Shown piece after piece: positions 9,070 through 17,919 of a stretch of 64,000 nt of DNA. The position numbers and the translations under genes are program-made. The notes beneath the pieces were generated by a model. That model was not told the origin of the DNA. It saw nothing but the letters and a program-made list of their open reading frames with translations, and did not search any database. The first letter of the stretch is position 1. Each line of letters begins with the position of its first letter. Source of the stretch: Pseudooceanicola algae. GTDB lineage: Bacteria > Pseudomonadota > Alphaproteobacteria > Rhodobacterales > Rhodobacteraceae. Location: the NCBI RefSeq assembly GCF_003590145.2, contig NZ_CP060436.1, positions 3,426,501-3,490,500 of the forward strand, given 5' to 3'.

Positions 9070-11151
9070 ATGACCCAAGACCGCCAGAAATCGCCGGAAG
9101 GCGAGGATATCCACACCCTCAGCGCTGAAGAGCTTCAGGCGCTGGAAGAGAAGTTCGATCCCGAACTGCGTTTCAGGGTGCTGGCCCCGCCGCTGGCGAT
9201 GGTCGCCGGGGTGCTGCTGTTCCTGCTGGCCTGCTATCACTTCTACACTGCCGGTTTCGGCATCCCGCAGGCAACGACCCACCGCGGTTTGCACATGGGC
9301 ACGACCCTGGCGCTGGTGTTCCTGAGCTTCTCGGCCTTTGGCCGCAAGGAAATTCCCCCCTCGGCCACGGCGCCGCTTGGCCTGCCGCTGTTCGACTGGG
9401 TCCTGATGTTCGCCGGGGCCGTCGCCGCCTTCTACGTGCCCTGGATCTATGCCGACCTGGCGTTCCGCGTCGGCAACCCGCTGCCCATCGACGTGGCCAT
9501 GGGGACCGTGCTGATCGTCGTGCTGCTGGAGGCCGTGCGCCGCTCCATGGGCTGGCCGCTGCCGGTGATCGCGATCATCTTCATCAGCTATGCCTACTTC
9601 GGCCAGAACATGCCCGGCATCCTGGTCCATCCCGGCGCCAGCTGGTCCAACATCGTCAATCACCTCTACCTGACGTCGCAAGGTATCTACGGCACCGCGC
9701 TTGGCGTGATCGCGACCTACGTCTTCCACTTCGTGCTGTTCGGCGTCATGGCGACGCGTATCGGGTTGGGGCAGCTGTTCATCGACATCGCTTCGGCGCT
9801 TGCGGGGCGCTATGCCGGCGGGCCGGCCAAGGTGTCGGTCGTGTCCTCGGCAATGCTCGGCTCGATCTCGGGTTCGTCGATTGCCAACACGGTCACTACC
9901 GGGTCGCTGACCATTCCGGCGATGATCCGCATCGGCTATCCCCGCCACTTTGCCGCGGCGGTCGAGGCCGCCTCGTCCACCGGCGGGCAGATCACGCCGC
10001 CGGTCATGGGGGCCGTGGCCTTCCTGATGATCGAATACCTCGGCGTGCCGCTGACAACGATCCTGACGGCGGCGTTGGTGCCTGCGTTCATGCACTTCTT
10101 CGGCGTGTTGGTGCAGGTTCACCTGGAAGCCCGCCGCCTTGGCCTGCGCGGCCTGTCGGCGGCAGAGCTGCCCAATGCCTGGAAGGTCTTCAAGGCCGGG
10201 TGGCTGTCGGTTCTGCCGCTGGTGATCCTTGTCGCCATCCTGCTGTCGGGGCGTACGCCGTTCTTTGCTGCCTTCTGGTCGATCTCGGCCTGTATCGCGG
10301 TGATGGCCATCCAGCAGGTCATGGCCTCGGGCCTGATGGGCGGGATCAAGGGCACGGTGCAGGGCGTCTGGGAAGGCTTCATCCTTGGTGCGCGCCAGTC
10401 GCTGGCGGTGACGGCCGCCGCCGCGCTGGTCGGCGTGGTGATCGGTGTGGTGACGCTGACCGGGGTCGGCTTCAAGATCGCCTACATGGTCACCGGCGTG
10501 GCTGCCGACTGGGCCACCAACGTCTCGGGCTGGCTGGCCGTCCTGCCGTTCGAGATCATGGGCGTGCAGACGCTGACGCTTCTGTTCACGCTGATGCTGA
10601 CGGCTGTCGTGTGCATCCTGATGGGTTGCGGCATCCCGACCACGGCGAACTACATCATCATGGTCGCCGTGGCCGCCCCGGTACTGGGCCTGCTGCAGGT
10701 CGAGCCGCTGGTCGCGCACTTCTTCGTCTTCTACTACGGCGTGCTGGCGGATGTGACGCCGCCTGTCGCCATGGCCGCCTACGCGGGCGCCGGGATCGCG
10801 GGATCGAATGCCTTCAAGACCGGCAACACGGCCTTCCGCCTGAGCATGGGCAAGGCGCTTGTGCCCTTCATCTTCGTGTTCCAGCCCGCGCTGTTGCTGG
10901 TCACCGAAGACTTCACCTGGTCGGCCTTCGCCCTGGCCTTCGGGGGCGCAGTGCTGGGCATCTGGGCCTTGTCGGCGGCGGTCTCGAACTGGCTGTTCGC
11001 CCCGCTGCACTGGATCGAGCGTCTGGTGCTGACACTGGCGGCGGTCCTGCTGGTCGCGCCGGACCTGACGGCGACGGTGATCGGTGTCGTGCTGATCCTG
11101 CCAACAGCGATCCGCCAGTTGATCGGGAACCGGCAGGCGACCTCCACCTGA
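9070..11151 (+). CDS. TRAP transporter permease, fused DctQM-type (TAXI partner)
   Basis: A 693-residue inner-membrane protein with the small (4-helix) and large (12-helix) TRAP subunits fused, the usual form for TAXI systems. Family segments are SVVSSAMLGSISGSSIANTV, EAASSTGGQITPPVMGA and GCGIPTTANYII. Hydrophobic helices run from about residue 40 to the C-terminus. It would use the sodium gradient to import the ligand delivered by the upstream binding protein. The ATG at 9070 begins MTQDRQKSPEGEDIH; longer upstream frames run back into the binding-protein gene. It ends at a GC hairpin (11159-11189). Confidence 0.93.
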   Translation: MTQDRQKSPEGEDIHTLSAEELQALEEKFDPELRFRVLAPPLAMVAGVLLFLLACYHFYTAGFGIPQATTHRGLHMGTTLALVFLSFSAFGRKEIPPSATAPLGLPLFDWVLMFAGAVAAFYVPWIYADLAFRVGNPLPIDVAMGTVLIVVLLEAVRRSMGWPLPVIAIIFISYAYFGQNMPGILVHPGASWSNIVNHLYLTSQGIYGTALGVIATYVFHFVLFGVMATRIGLGQLFIDIASALAGRYAGGPAKVSVVSSAMLGSISGSSIANTVTTGSLTIPAMIRIGYPRHFAAAVEAASSTGGQITPPVMGAVAFLMIEYLGVPLTTILTAALVPAFMHFFGVLVQVHLEARRLGLRGLSAAELPNAWKVFKAGWLSVLPLVILVAILLSGRTPFFAAFWSISACIAVMAIQQVMASGLMGGIKGTVQGVWEGFILGARQSLAVTAAAALVGVVIGVVTLTGVGFKIAYMVTGVAADWATNVSGWLAVLPFEIMGVQTLTLLFTLMLTAVVCILMGCGIPTTANYIIMVAVAAPVLGLLQVEPLVAHFFVFYYGVLADVTPPVAMAAYAGAGIAGSNAFKTGNTAFRLSMGKALVPFIFVFQPALLLVTEDFTWSAFALAFGGAVLGIWALSAAVSNWLFAPLHWIERLVLTLAAVLLVAPDLTATVIGVVLILPTAIRQLIGNRQATST

Positions 11152-11158
11152 ACGACCG

Positions 11159-11189
11159 GCGCCGGGGGGCTCTCCCCCCCCCCCGGCGC
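11159..11189 (+). terminator. GC hairpin after the TRAP permease
   Basis: An 11-bp stem (GCGCCGGGGGG / CCCCCCGGCGC) begins 8 bases after the permease stop codon. There is no T-run, so termination efficiency is uncertain. Confidence 0.55.
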
Positions 11190-11359
11190 GCCCCTGACCT
11201 GCCACGGTATTTGCCTCCATCGCCGATAAGAGCCCGGCCCCACCTGAGGACAGACAACGCAGCGACCAAGATTTGTGGGCGAACAGATCAGCGGCACCCT
11301 TTCGAAGCGTGTGGCAGGCGGGAAGTGCGCGTACCTGTGTCGCATGCAAGGGATGTCGG

Positions 11360-11492
11360 ATCGCCGGAGCGGATCGCAAGATGGTCCGCTACCTGACAGC
11401 ACGCCGGACAGCGACCGGCATGGACGTGAAAAAGAGGGGTATGGGCGCCTGACCGGGCGCATCAAAGGCGGCATGAACACCAAGCTGCACTC
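11360..11492 (+). pseudogene. IS5-family (IS427-like) transposase fragment
   Basis: The DNA encodes RLTGRIKGGMNTKLH, the conserved GRTKGGMNTKLHAV block of IS427-type transposases. The preceding codons (RRTATG.DVKK) match the region just before it but in another frame. It is a short, frameshifted remnant without ends. The rest of the 593-bp gap before the histidine kinase (11152-11744) holds only this fragment and the hairpin at 11159. Confidence 0.6.
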
Positions 11493-11744
11493 GTCATCTA
11501 CTGGCTGTGAAACTCGATGAGTTCAGACCCCAGACTGGCCTACACCCCGTTCCCTTGGTGGGCAGTCGCTTTGAATACCTGCGAAACGCTGGAAAAGACT
11601 TGCTTCCTGGCAAGCTTGAATTGCAGTCCGACAGAAAATTTCCTATTCGTCGCAGGTCCGAAAGTGGTACCTCGACGGGGCGCCGTATTCCCTCCCCAGA
11701 TCACACGCGCGTCTTGCTTAAGGGCCAACCGCGAGGAAACCGGA

Positions 11745-12971
11745 ATGAGTGATAAGGCCGTGAAGCAAGCTGTCATCCAGGATCATGCCGCCTTCCTGGA
11801 CGGAACACACAAGTTCCAGGCTGATATCGAGATGCTGGCGAACAGTCCCTTGATCGGCACCATTCTCGAAACAGTGATGCTGGCGACGAACATGCGTTTT
11901 GCGGCTGTCGCACGGGTCACGGCGGATCACTGGGTGGCGTGCCGCACGGTGGATGAGGTCAATTTCGGCCTCAAGGCAGGCGACGAGATCGAGATCCAGT
12001 CGACCTTCTGCCAGACCGTTCGCGATACGTCGCGCAAGGTCATGTTCAGCGATGTAGCGACCGATGATGTCTATCAGGGTCATCCGATCGCGGCCAGGTT
12101 CGGCATCGTAAGCTATGCCTCGATCCCCATCCATCGCGGTGACGGGACCTTCTTTGGCACGCTGTGTGCGATCGACACGGAGCCGCGTGATGTAAAACAC
12201 CCGCGTTCCGTGGCAATGCTGGAAATGTTTGCCGATATCATCGGGCAAAGCCTTGAAACAGAAGAACGCCTGGAAGCCCATGAAGAGATGATTGCTCACG
12301 AGCGCAAGCTGAGCCGCATTCAAGAGGAGTTTGTCGCCGTTCTGGGGCACGACCTGCGAAATCCTGTCGCTGCGATGGACGCCGGCTTCCGGATGCTGAG
12401 CAGGGAGCCGATGACGGATAAGGCGCAGAAGATCCTGCCGATGATGCGCTCCTCGCTGCACCGCATGAACGATCTGATCGAAAACATCATGCTGCATGCC
12501 AAGGCGCGTCTGGGCGGCGGCATTCGCATCTCGGATCAGCCCGACGCCCCTTTGGCCGAGGCGATAACGCATGTCGTCGAGGAAGCCCGCGCCGCCGCTC
12601 CCGAACACGATATCAACCTTGATTTGAAGTTTGACCGCCCCGTTCGCTGCGATGCCGCGCGCGTCGCGCAGGCGATTTCCAATCTCTTGTCCAATGCCGT
12701 CCGATACAGCACAGCCGGTTCGCGCATAGCCGTCCGGGGCTTGATCATCCCGGACGGCATCGAAATCAGTGTCGCAAACGAAGGCGCCGCCGTTCCCGAA
12801 GATCTGCGTCAGGATTTGTTCAACCCGTTCCAGCGCGGCGCGCATGCCGCCGGAGAAGGGCTGGGGCTTGGCCTTTATATCGCGTCGTCCATCGCCACCG
12901 CCCACAATGGCCGGATCGACGTCACATGCGAACAGGGCGTCACCACCTTCAGCTTCCGGATGCCTGTGTAG
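11745..12971 (+). CDS. GAF-domain sensor histidine kinase (orphan)
   Basis: A 408-residue cytoplasmic kinase without membrane helices. A GAF domain spans about 25-170 (FCQTVRDTSRKVMFSDV, YASIPIHRGDGTFFGTLCAID), a short coiled linker follows, then HisKA with the phospho-acceptor His202 in LGHDLRNP. The HATPase domain has the N-box AISNLLSNAVRYS and the G-box GEGLGLGLYIASSIA. The ATG at 11745 has GAGGAAA upstream; a longer frame would include unrelated sequence. No response regulator is nearby, so its partner must be elsewhere. The signal sensed by the GAF domain is unknown. Confidence 0.9.
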   Translation: MSDKAVKQAVIQDHAAFLDGTHKFQADIEMLANSPLIGTILETVMLATNMRFAAVARVTADHWVACRTVDEVNFGLKAGDEIEIQSTFCQTVRDTSRKVMFSDVATDDVYQGHPIAARFGIVSYASIPIHRGDGTFFGTLCAIDTEPRDVKHPRSVAMLEMFADIIGQSLETEERLEAHEEMIAHERKLSRIQEEFVAVLGHDLRNPVAAMDAGFRMLSREPMTDKAQKILPMMRSSLHRMNDLIENIMLHAKARLGGGIRISDQPDAPLAEAITHVVEEARAAAPEHDINLDLKFDRPVRCDAARVAQAISNLLSNAVRYSTAGSRIAVRGLIIPDGIEISVANEGAAVPEDLRQDLFNPFQRGAHAAGEGLGLGLYIASSIATAHNGRIDVTCEQGVTTFSFRMPV

Positions 12972-13084
12972 AAGACTTTATAGCCCCGATGGACGGCCCA
13001 ATAGACGGCGAGGACCAGGCGCATGGAGAAAACCCCGTAGGGCGGCCAGCCTTGAGCATTCCCGAAGGCATTCAGAGATTTCAT
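12875..13084 (-). CDS. Possible small membrane protein overlapping the kinase 3' end
   Basis: A 69-residue frame on the minus strand. Its ATG has an excellent ribosome-binding site (AAAGGA, 6 bases upstream) and it contains a hydrophobic stretch FSMRLVLAVYWAVHRGYKVF. The last ~32 codons are antisense to the end of the histidine kinase gene, so part of the frame could be a shadow. The N-terminal half is outside the kinase gene and looks protein-like. I do not recognise a family. The remaining 200 bp up to the GntR gene show nothing clear. Confidence 0.35.
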   Translation of the reverse strand: MKSLNAFGNAQGWPPYGVFSMRLVLAVYWAVHRGYKVFYTGIRKLKVVTPCSHVTSIRPLWAVAMDDAI

Positions 13085-13285
13085 GTGTTTTCCTTTGTTT
13101 CAGCGTTCCATTGAGCGCGCTGAGATGGGCAGCCGGTACATGGCTGCAGGCCTGTGGCCGGCACGCAAAGGGTAGTTTTTTCTGAAATGCCAAGGCTCCG
13201 GCTGAACAAGTCGCTTCCGTCCGGGCGGCGGTCTGATCGTCAGCCCTTCGGCGTCTCTGGCTTGATCTTGCAATGCATGGGGACG

Positions 13286-13993
13286 TCAGTCCTCTTGCGT
13301 GCCCACGAACATCCGGTCCTTCGCGGCGGTGATGTGGTGGCGCATTGTTGCTTGTGCCACCTCGGGCTGCTTCAGGCGGATCGCCTCAAGCACCGCGCGA
13401 TGCTCTGACAACACCAGCTCCTGGCGCACGGGGGCGTCAAGCAGGGTCAGCGACCGCGACAGCTTGACACCATAGGCAATCTGATCGCTCAGGGATTCCA
13501 GCACTGACGAGAAAAACGCGTTCTTCGTCGCGCGGGCGACGGCCAAATGCAGACTTTGATCCGCTTCCACACCAAGTGCGTTCTGCTGATAGCTTTGCTC
13601 CATCACTTCATAGGCTGCATCCATCGCCGCCAGGTCCTCGTCGTCACGCCGCCGGGCCGCCCAGGCGGCGGCAGCGCCTTCGACATCTATCCGAAATTCA
13701 TAGCAGCGCTGAACATCCGAGACGGTTTCAAGCGGCACCAGGCTGATCAGCTCGCGGTCGGGACGGCGCAGCACATAGCTGCCGGACCCACGACGCGATT
13801 GCACGATGCCATCGTCCCGCAGCCGGGACAGGGCCCCACGCACAATGGGTCGCGAAACACCGAAGCTTTCCGCCAGCATCTCTTCGGTGGGTAGCCGGCC
13901 GTGGACTGGGTATTCCTCTTCGAGGATCTTGGTCAGCAGCTGATCGTAGACCTGATCGGCCAGTGAAGGTCGCCTTGCCTCTGACAACGTCAT
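13286..13993 (-). CDS. GntR/FadR-family regulator of the tricarboxylate transporter operon
   Basis: A 235-residue regulator. The N-terminal winged helix (LADQVYDQLLTKILEEEYPV, LPTEEMLAESFGVSRPIVR, RRGSGSYVLRRP) is of the GntR type. The C-terminal helical FCD domain (YEFRIDVEGAAAAWAAR, ADQSLHLAVARATKN, SEHRAVLEAI) usually binds a carboxylic acid through a metal ion. It is the last gene of the tctC-tctB-tctA run, which suggests it controls that operon in response to the transported acid. The ATG at 13993 sits directly after AAGGAG, unusually close; a TTG at 14026 is the alternative. Confidence 0.9.
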   Translation of the reverse strand: MTLSEARRPSLADQVYDQLLTKILEEEYPVHGRLPTEEMLAESFGVSRPIVRGALSRLRDDGIVQSRRGSGSYVLRRPDRELISLVPLETVSDVQRCYEFRIDVEGAAAAWAARRRDDEDLAAMDAAYEVMEQSYQQNALGVEADQSLHLAVARATKNAFFSSVLESLSDQIAYGVKLSRSLTLLDAPVRQELVLSEHRAVLEAIRLKQPEVAQATMRHHITAAKDRMFVGTQED

Positions 13994-14071
13994 CTCCTTG
14001 CTTGGGGGCGGTGCGCGGCGCTGCAATATGCGCGGCCGCCCCTCGGAAAGGGACGGCCAGAGATCCGGGGC

Positions 14072-15598
14072 CTACTCGGTCTTGGCGACTTCGGGCGTCT
14101 TTGCCGGTTTGCGGATCACCAGGAAGTAGATGAACACCAGCGTCAGCGCGACAAAGAACAGGCTGTCGGGGTTGGTGAAGAAGGTCGTCGGATCACCGTT
14201 CGACAAGGCCAGGGACCGCCGCAGGAACTCTTCCAGGTTTGGCCCCAGGATATAGCCCAGAAGCATGGTGATCACCGGAAAACCGTTGCGCCGCAGGTAG
14301 AAGGCCAGGATCCCCATGCCAAGCGCCATGAACATCTGGAAGGTCGAATAGGTCGAGACGAAGCTTCCGACGACGGCCAGGAGCGCGATAACGGCATAAA
14401 GCACATCCTTGCGCACCGAGACGATCTTGATGAAATACGGCCCGATCAGCCAAAGCGTCAGCGGGATCAGCACCACGGCGCTGAACAGCAGGGCAGCCAG
14501 CATCGGGGCGATCAGCCCGGCCTGATCGGCCATCAGCTGCGGTCCCGGCTGGATGCCGTTGATCACAAGAACGCCCAGCATGATCGCGGTAATCGGATCG
14601 CCGGGAATGCCAAAGGTCAGCATCGGCACCATGGCGCCGCCACAGACCGCGTTGTTGGCGCTTTCCGAAGCGGCGATGCCCTGCGGGTTGCCCTTGCCAA
14701 AGGTTTCGGGCTCGGACGAAGTGCGCACCGTCTCGGTATAGGCCAGGAACGACCCCATCGAGCCGCCTGCGCCCGGCAATGTGCCGACGAAATAGCCGAT
14801 CAGAGAAGACTTGAGGTAGCAGCGAAGGCCGATCTTGCGGATATCAGACCAGGCCGGCAGGAAGTCACGGCGGCGGATCTTGACCTTGCTGGCCGCAGCG
14901 GCCGCAGCGGTGATATCCGTGCGCGAGCTTGCCTGGGTCAGAACCTCGGCAATGGCAAAGGTGCCGATGATCACGGGCATCAGGTCGATCCCGGCGGTCA
15001 GGCTGGAATAGCCATAGGTGAAGCGGGTGATCGGCTCCATCGCATCAAGCCCGACAGTCGCCAGCATCAGGCCGATACACGCGGCCAGCCCGGCCTGCGG
15101 AATGCGACCGCGTTGCGCGATCACCACGACGATCAGCGCGAAGGCCAGCAAAGAGAACTTGCCCGTGGTCTTCACCAAAAGCGACAGTTCGGCCACGAAG
15201 GGGGCGAGCGCGATCAACAAGAGCGCCCCAAGTGCCCCACCGAACATGGACCCCAGTGCAGCATGGCCTAGCGCCAGCGCGCCCTTGCCCTGTTGTTGCA
15301 GCGGGTAGCCGTCAAGGGCGGTCATCATGGAGGACGGTGCGCCGGGAATGTTGATCGTGGTGGCCGTGATCGATCCGCCGCACATGCCGGCCATATAGAT
15401 ACTGGCACAGGCCATCAGCGCGGTTTCGACGCTCAGCGAATAGGTCAGGGGCAGCAAAAGTGCCATTGCCAGCGTCGCAGTCAGGCCCGGAATGGCGGCG
15501 AAAATCGTGCCGATCACGAAACCAAGGATCACATAAGTGAAATTGACCGGGTCGGCCAGCAGGGAAAAGCTGCTGAAAACTAGGAAGATGAAATCCAC
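14072..15598 (-). CDS. tctA: Tripartite tricarboxylate transporter, large permease subunit
   Basis: A 508-residue TctA-type membrane protein, about 12 helices. It carries the family segments GLTATLAMALLLPLTY, GSITATTINIPGAPSS and GDPITAIMLGVLVINGIQPG. With TctB and the binding protein TctC it imports tri- or dicarboxylic acids using an ion gradient. The start is a GTG three bases after the tctB stop codon, so translation is likely coupled. Length is normal. Confidence 0.95.
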   Translation of the reverse strand: MDFIFLVFSSFSLLADPVNFTYVILGFVIGTIFAAIPGLTATLAMALLLPLTYSLSVETALMACASIYMAGMCGGSITATTINIPGAPSSMMTALDGYPLQQQGKGALALGHAALGSMFGGALGALLLIALAPFVAELSLLVKTTGKFSLLAFALIVVVIAQRGRIPQAGLAACIGLMLATVGLDAMEPITRFTYGYSSLTAGIDLMPVIIGTFAIAEVLTQASSRTDITAAAAAASKVKIRRRDFLPAWSDIRKIGLRCYLKSSLIGYFVGTLPGAGGSMGSFLAYTETVRTSSEPETFGKGNPQGIAASESANNAVCGGAMVPMLTFGIPGDPITAIMLGVLVINGIQPGPQLMADQAGLIAPMLAALLFSAVVLIPLTLWLIGPYFIKIVSVRKDVLYAVIALLAVVGSFVSTYSTFQMFMALGMGILAFYLRRNGFPVITMLLGYILGPNLEEFLRRSLALSNGDPTTFFTNPDSLFFVALTLVFIYFLVIRKPAKTPEVAKTE

Positions 15599-15601
15599 GA
15601 C

Positions 15602-16054
15602 TTAACCCCACAGTGTCGGGAGTCGAACCCCGAACAATTGTTGGAACATGATGAAGGCGACAACGACGATTGCGGCCGAGATGAGGGCCTTTTGCAGCAG
15701 CTTCTCAAACTTCGAAAACAGAAGGATCAGCGCAAAGACGAAAAGGCCGGAAGACAGGAAATACCCCAGCGGCTGGAATGCCACGATGTAAAAGAAGATC
15801 GCGACAACGACCCAGACGTGGGTGTAGTTTCGACCCTCTTCCACTGGGTCGGCCTCGGGTCCGGATCGCAGCGCCTGCAGGATGAGGATGCAGCAAAAGA
15901 CGATTGCCAGACCGCCGATCAGGGTCGGAAAGAAGGCAGGGGTCAGCCCGCTTTCAGCAATCGGCGCGCCCAGGCTGAGGGCGGTAACCAAATAGCCAAC
16001 AGACGCCGCAAGAGTGAAATACAGAAATATCAATTGCCTGTTAAAGAGCATCAT
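15602..16054 (-). CDS. tctB: Tripartite tricarboxylate transporter, small permease subunit
   Basis: A 150-residue protein with four predicted membrane helices (LIFLYFTLAASVGYLV, FFPTLIGGLAIVFCCILI, WVVVAIFFYIVAFQPLGYF, ISAAIVVVAFIMFQQLFG), as expected for TctB. Two ATGs in tandem follow GGGAG; the first is used here. It ends 3 bases before tctA. Confidence 0.92.
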   Translation of the reverse strand: MMLFNRQLIFLYFTLAASVGYLVTALSLGAPIAESGLTPAFFPTLIGGLAIVFCCILILQALRSGPEADPVEEGRNYTHVWVVVAIFFYIVAFQPLGYFLSSGLFVFALILLFSKFEKLLQKALISAAIVVVAFIMFQQLFGVRLPTLWG

Positions 16055-16170
16055 CTTCTCCCGAGATGTCTGTGATGGGGCCGTCAACGCATGGCGGCGG
16101 TTGGGACCTCAGGGTCCCGTGGCCACGGCTGACCGGGCATCTGGCTTCAATGTAAAAAGGTCAGCGGTCG

Positions 16171-16200
16171 GCCAGCGGCAGCCTTGGCTGCGTCGCTGGC
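16171..16200 (-). terminator. Hairpin between tctC and tctB
   Basis: GCCAGCG-GCAGCC pairs with GGCTGC-GT-CGCTGGC around a 2-base loop, a 13-bp stem with one 2-base bulge. On the minus strand a T5 run follows about 15 bases later. This could be a weak terminator or stabiliser that lets tctC mRNA accumulate over tctBA mRNA. Confidence 0.5.
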
Positions 16201-16256
16201 CCCGCCGAAGTCATGCCTCCGGCTTTTTGGGCCGAAGACATGAAAGGCGCAAAGGC

Positions 16257-17222
16257 TTACAGGTTCAGTTCGTCCATCAGCGAGAACGTCTTGGTTTGCA
16301 GTTCGTCAACCCAGACGTCAACGTCACCGGAGCCGAGCCAATCGGCGGTCACGCCGATCTGCGCCAGCCAGTCCTGGAACTCGGCACTGTCGTAGGCCGT
16401 CTTGAAGCTGGTCTCCAGCGTCTCGACCGCGTCATCGGGGGTGTTTGCAGGCGCCGCCAGAACGATAAAGCTGCCGGTCTGCAGGTCATGCCCCTTGGAT
16501 TTCAGCGTCGGCACATCGGTGTAAGTGGCGTTTTGCACAGAGGTCAGCTCGACCACGCCCTTGGCATCGCCGGATGCCAGAAGACCGCTGAAGTCACCAA
16601 GGCTGGAAATTGCCGCATCCAGTTCGCCCGAAAGCAGTGCTTCGGCTTCGGCACTGGACGAGCCGGCATAGGTGATGACGTTGAAGTCCACGTCGAGCAG
16701 TTGTTCCAGCTGCATTGCCGAGAGGTAGGGGCCAGAGCCTTTGGGCGCCACGCCGATACGCACTTCGCCGGGGTTTTCCTTGGCGCGGGCAATCAGATCC
16801 TCGTAGCTTTCGATGCCGGAATGCTTGGACACGACGATAGCGTCGGCCTCACTGGTGATGCGTGCGATCAGCTTCATGTTGTCGAGCGAATAGCCCGGCA
16901 CCATCTGGCCGCGCGGCAGGGTGATGATGCTGTCATAGGTCAGCACGCCAACGGTGTGGCCATCCGGACGTGCGTTGGCCATCTGGATCAAACCGGTGGC
17001 GGTCACCGCACCTGCGATGTTTTCCACATAGATGGATTTCGGCAGATCCTGCTCGGCGATGTTGCTGATCTTGCGCGAAATCGCGTCTGCGCCGCCACCT
17101 GCGGGCCATGGCACGATCAGGCGAACATCACGGGTCGGAAAATCCGCCGCGGCAACAGATGTGCCGAGGATTGCCACGCCAAGCGCAGCGCCAAGTGCCG
17201 TTTTCAAGCTTTTGTAAAACAT
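16257..17222 (-). CDS. tctC: Tripartite tricarboxylate transporter substrate-binding protein
   Basis: A 321-residue periplasmic binding protein (Bug/TctC family). A signal peptide ends in GTSVAAA; the mature part begins ADFPTRDVRLIVPWPAGGGAD, the classic Bug signature. Conserved positions around GVAPKGSGPYLSA and YAGSSSAEAEALLSGELD are present. The ATG at 17222 has a perfect GAGGAGG ribosome-binding site. It is first in the operon, followed by a hairpin and then tctB and tctA. The ligand is probably a carboxylic acid but is not predictable. Confidence 0.94.
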   Translation of the reverse strand: MFYKSLKTALGAALGVAILGTSVAAADFPTRDVRLIVPWPAGGGADAISRKISNIAEQDLPKSIYVENIAGAVTATGLIQMANARPDGHTVGVLTYDSIITLPRGQMVPGYSLDNMKLIARITSEADAIVVSKHSGIESYEDLIARAKENPGEVRIGVAPKGSGPYLSAMQLEQLLDVDFNVITYAGSSSAEAEALLSGELDAAISSLGDFSGLLASGDAKGVVELTSVQNATYTDVPTLKSKGHDLQTGSFIVLAAPANTPDDAVETLETSFKTAYDSAEFQDWLAQIGVTADWLGSGDVDVWVDELQTKTFSLMDELNL

Positions 17223-17919
17223 AGATCTGTTCCTCCTCTACAGATGTCGTGTGCCAGACAGGTCTGACGTCTTGCGTGCAACGAACGGTTCGGAAAAGCA
17301 GTGCTTTTCCGGTTCGGCATCATGAATGTGGGGCGGTATTGTCGTAAACGAATTGCGCGATGAGGCCAGATAGGCTGGCTAGCCCATGGCCGTGGCAGCT
17401 CCGAGAGAGCGAGTGCGCACTGTGCGCTTACTGCTACGGTCTTGTGCTTTGCGCATGGAAGCACATGTGACTGTGCTTGCGATGCAGCTGATACGATCCT
17501 CCCCTATCGTCTCTGCGTACGGCTTCAGCATATATCTGCCATCTTGGCGGAGTCGTTGAAGCTTGGGTGAGCTTAGGCAGGGAATATTTACAAATCAACA
17601 CAAATATATCCGTTGATCACATTTATTCGCACGGAATGTTCGATTATTTGTTCAGTATATATACATATTTCAGACAATGTCGAAGCAAGCGCCTCTGGGC
17701 GGTGCGCCCCTTGGCGCAAGCCCATCAACCTATTCCGGCCAGCGTCTCTTGCGGGTGGGGCAGGCTAGGCGATGTTGCACACGTCGGTGTGGCGAGGATT
17801 CACATCTTGCGTCCATGCGGATTGACAGACCGCATGGACGCAAGACATCTCCCGCCCGCTAGGGGCCGAAAGCGCGGTACGGCGGAGCCGCGTGCTGGCG
17901 GATGTCCGGCCCCGCCTTG
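17223..17919. other. Non-coding gap with AT-rich segment and palindromic site upstream of tctC
   Basis: This 697-bp stretch has no convincing gene. Near tctC, CAGAC-AG-GTCTG (17255-17266) is a 12-bp palindrome 33 bases before the start codon and is a possible site for the GntR regulator. Bases 17575-17685 are clearly AT-rich compared with the surroundings and could include the tctC promoter or be foreign. The right part holds an IS-end-like sequence and a long inverted repeat, listed separately. Confidence 0.45.
17774..17845. repeat. IS5-type terminal remnant with 16-bp perfect inverted repeat
   Basis: TCTTGCGTCCATGCGG (17805-17820) is repeated inverted at 17830-17845 with a 9-base spacer. 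The sequence to its left (GTTGCA... at 17774, then GAGGATTCACATC and TCCATGCGG) resembles the transposon end at 31107-31060, read on the minus strand. So this is probably a leftover terminus of the same IS type. In RNA it would form a very stable hairpin just downstream of the SDR gene and may serve as its terminator. Confidence 0.5.

Noticed and set aside
8839-11379. 846-residue frame on the minus strand, rich in Arg, Gln, His and Asp
   Set aside because: It lies antisense to the TRAP permease; the residue pattern is the usual shadow of hydrophobic codons.
17805-17845. Possible CRISPR repeat
   Set aside because: The inverted repeat occurs once, with no regularly spaced copies and no cas genes. 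No CRISPR array was seen anywhere in the window.
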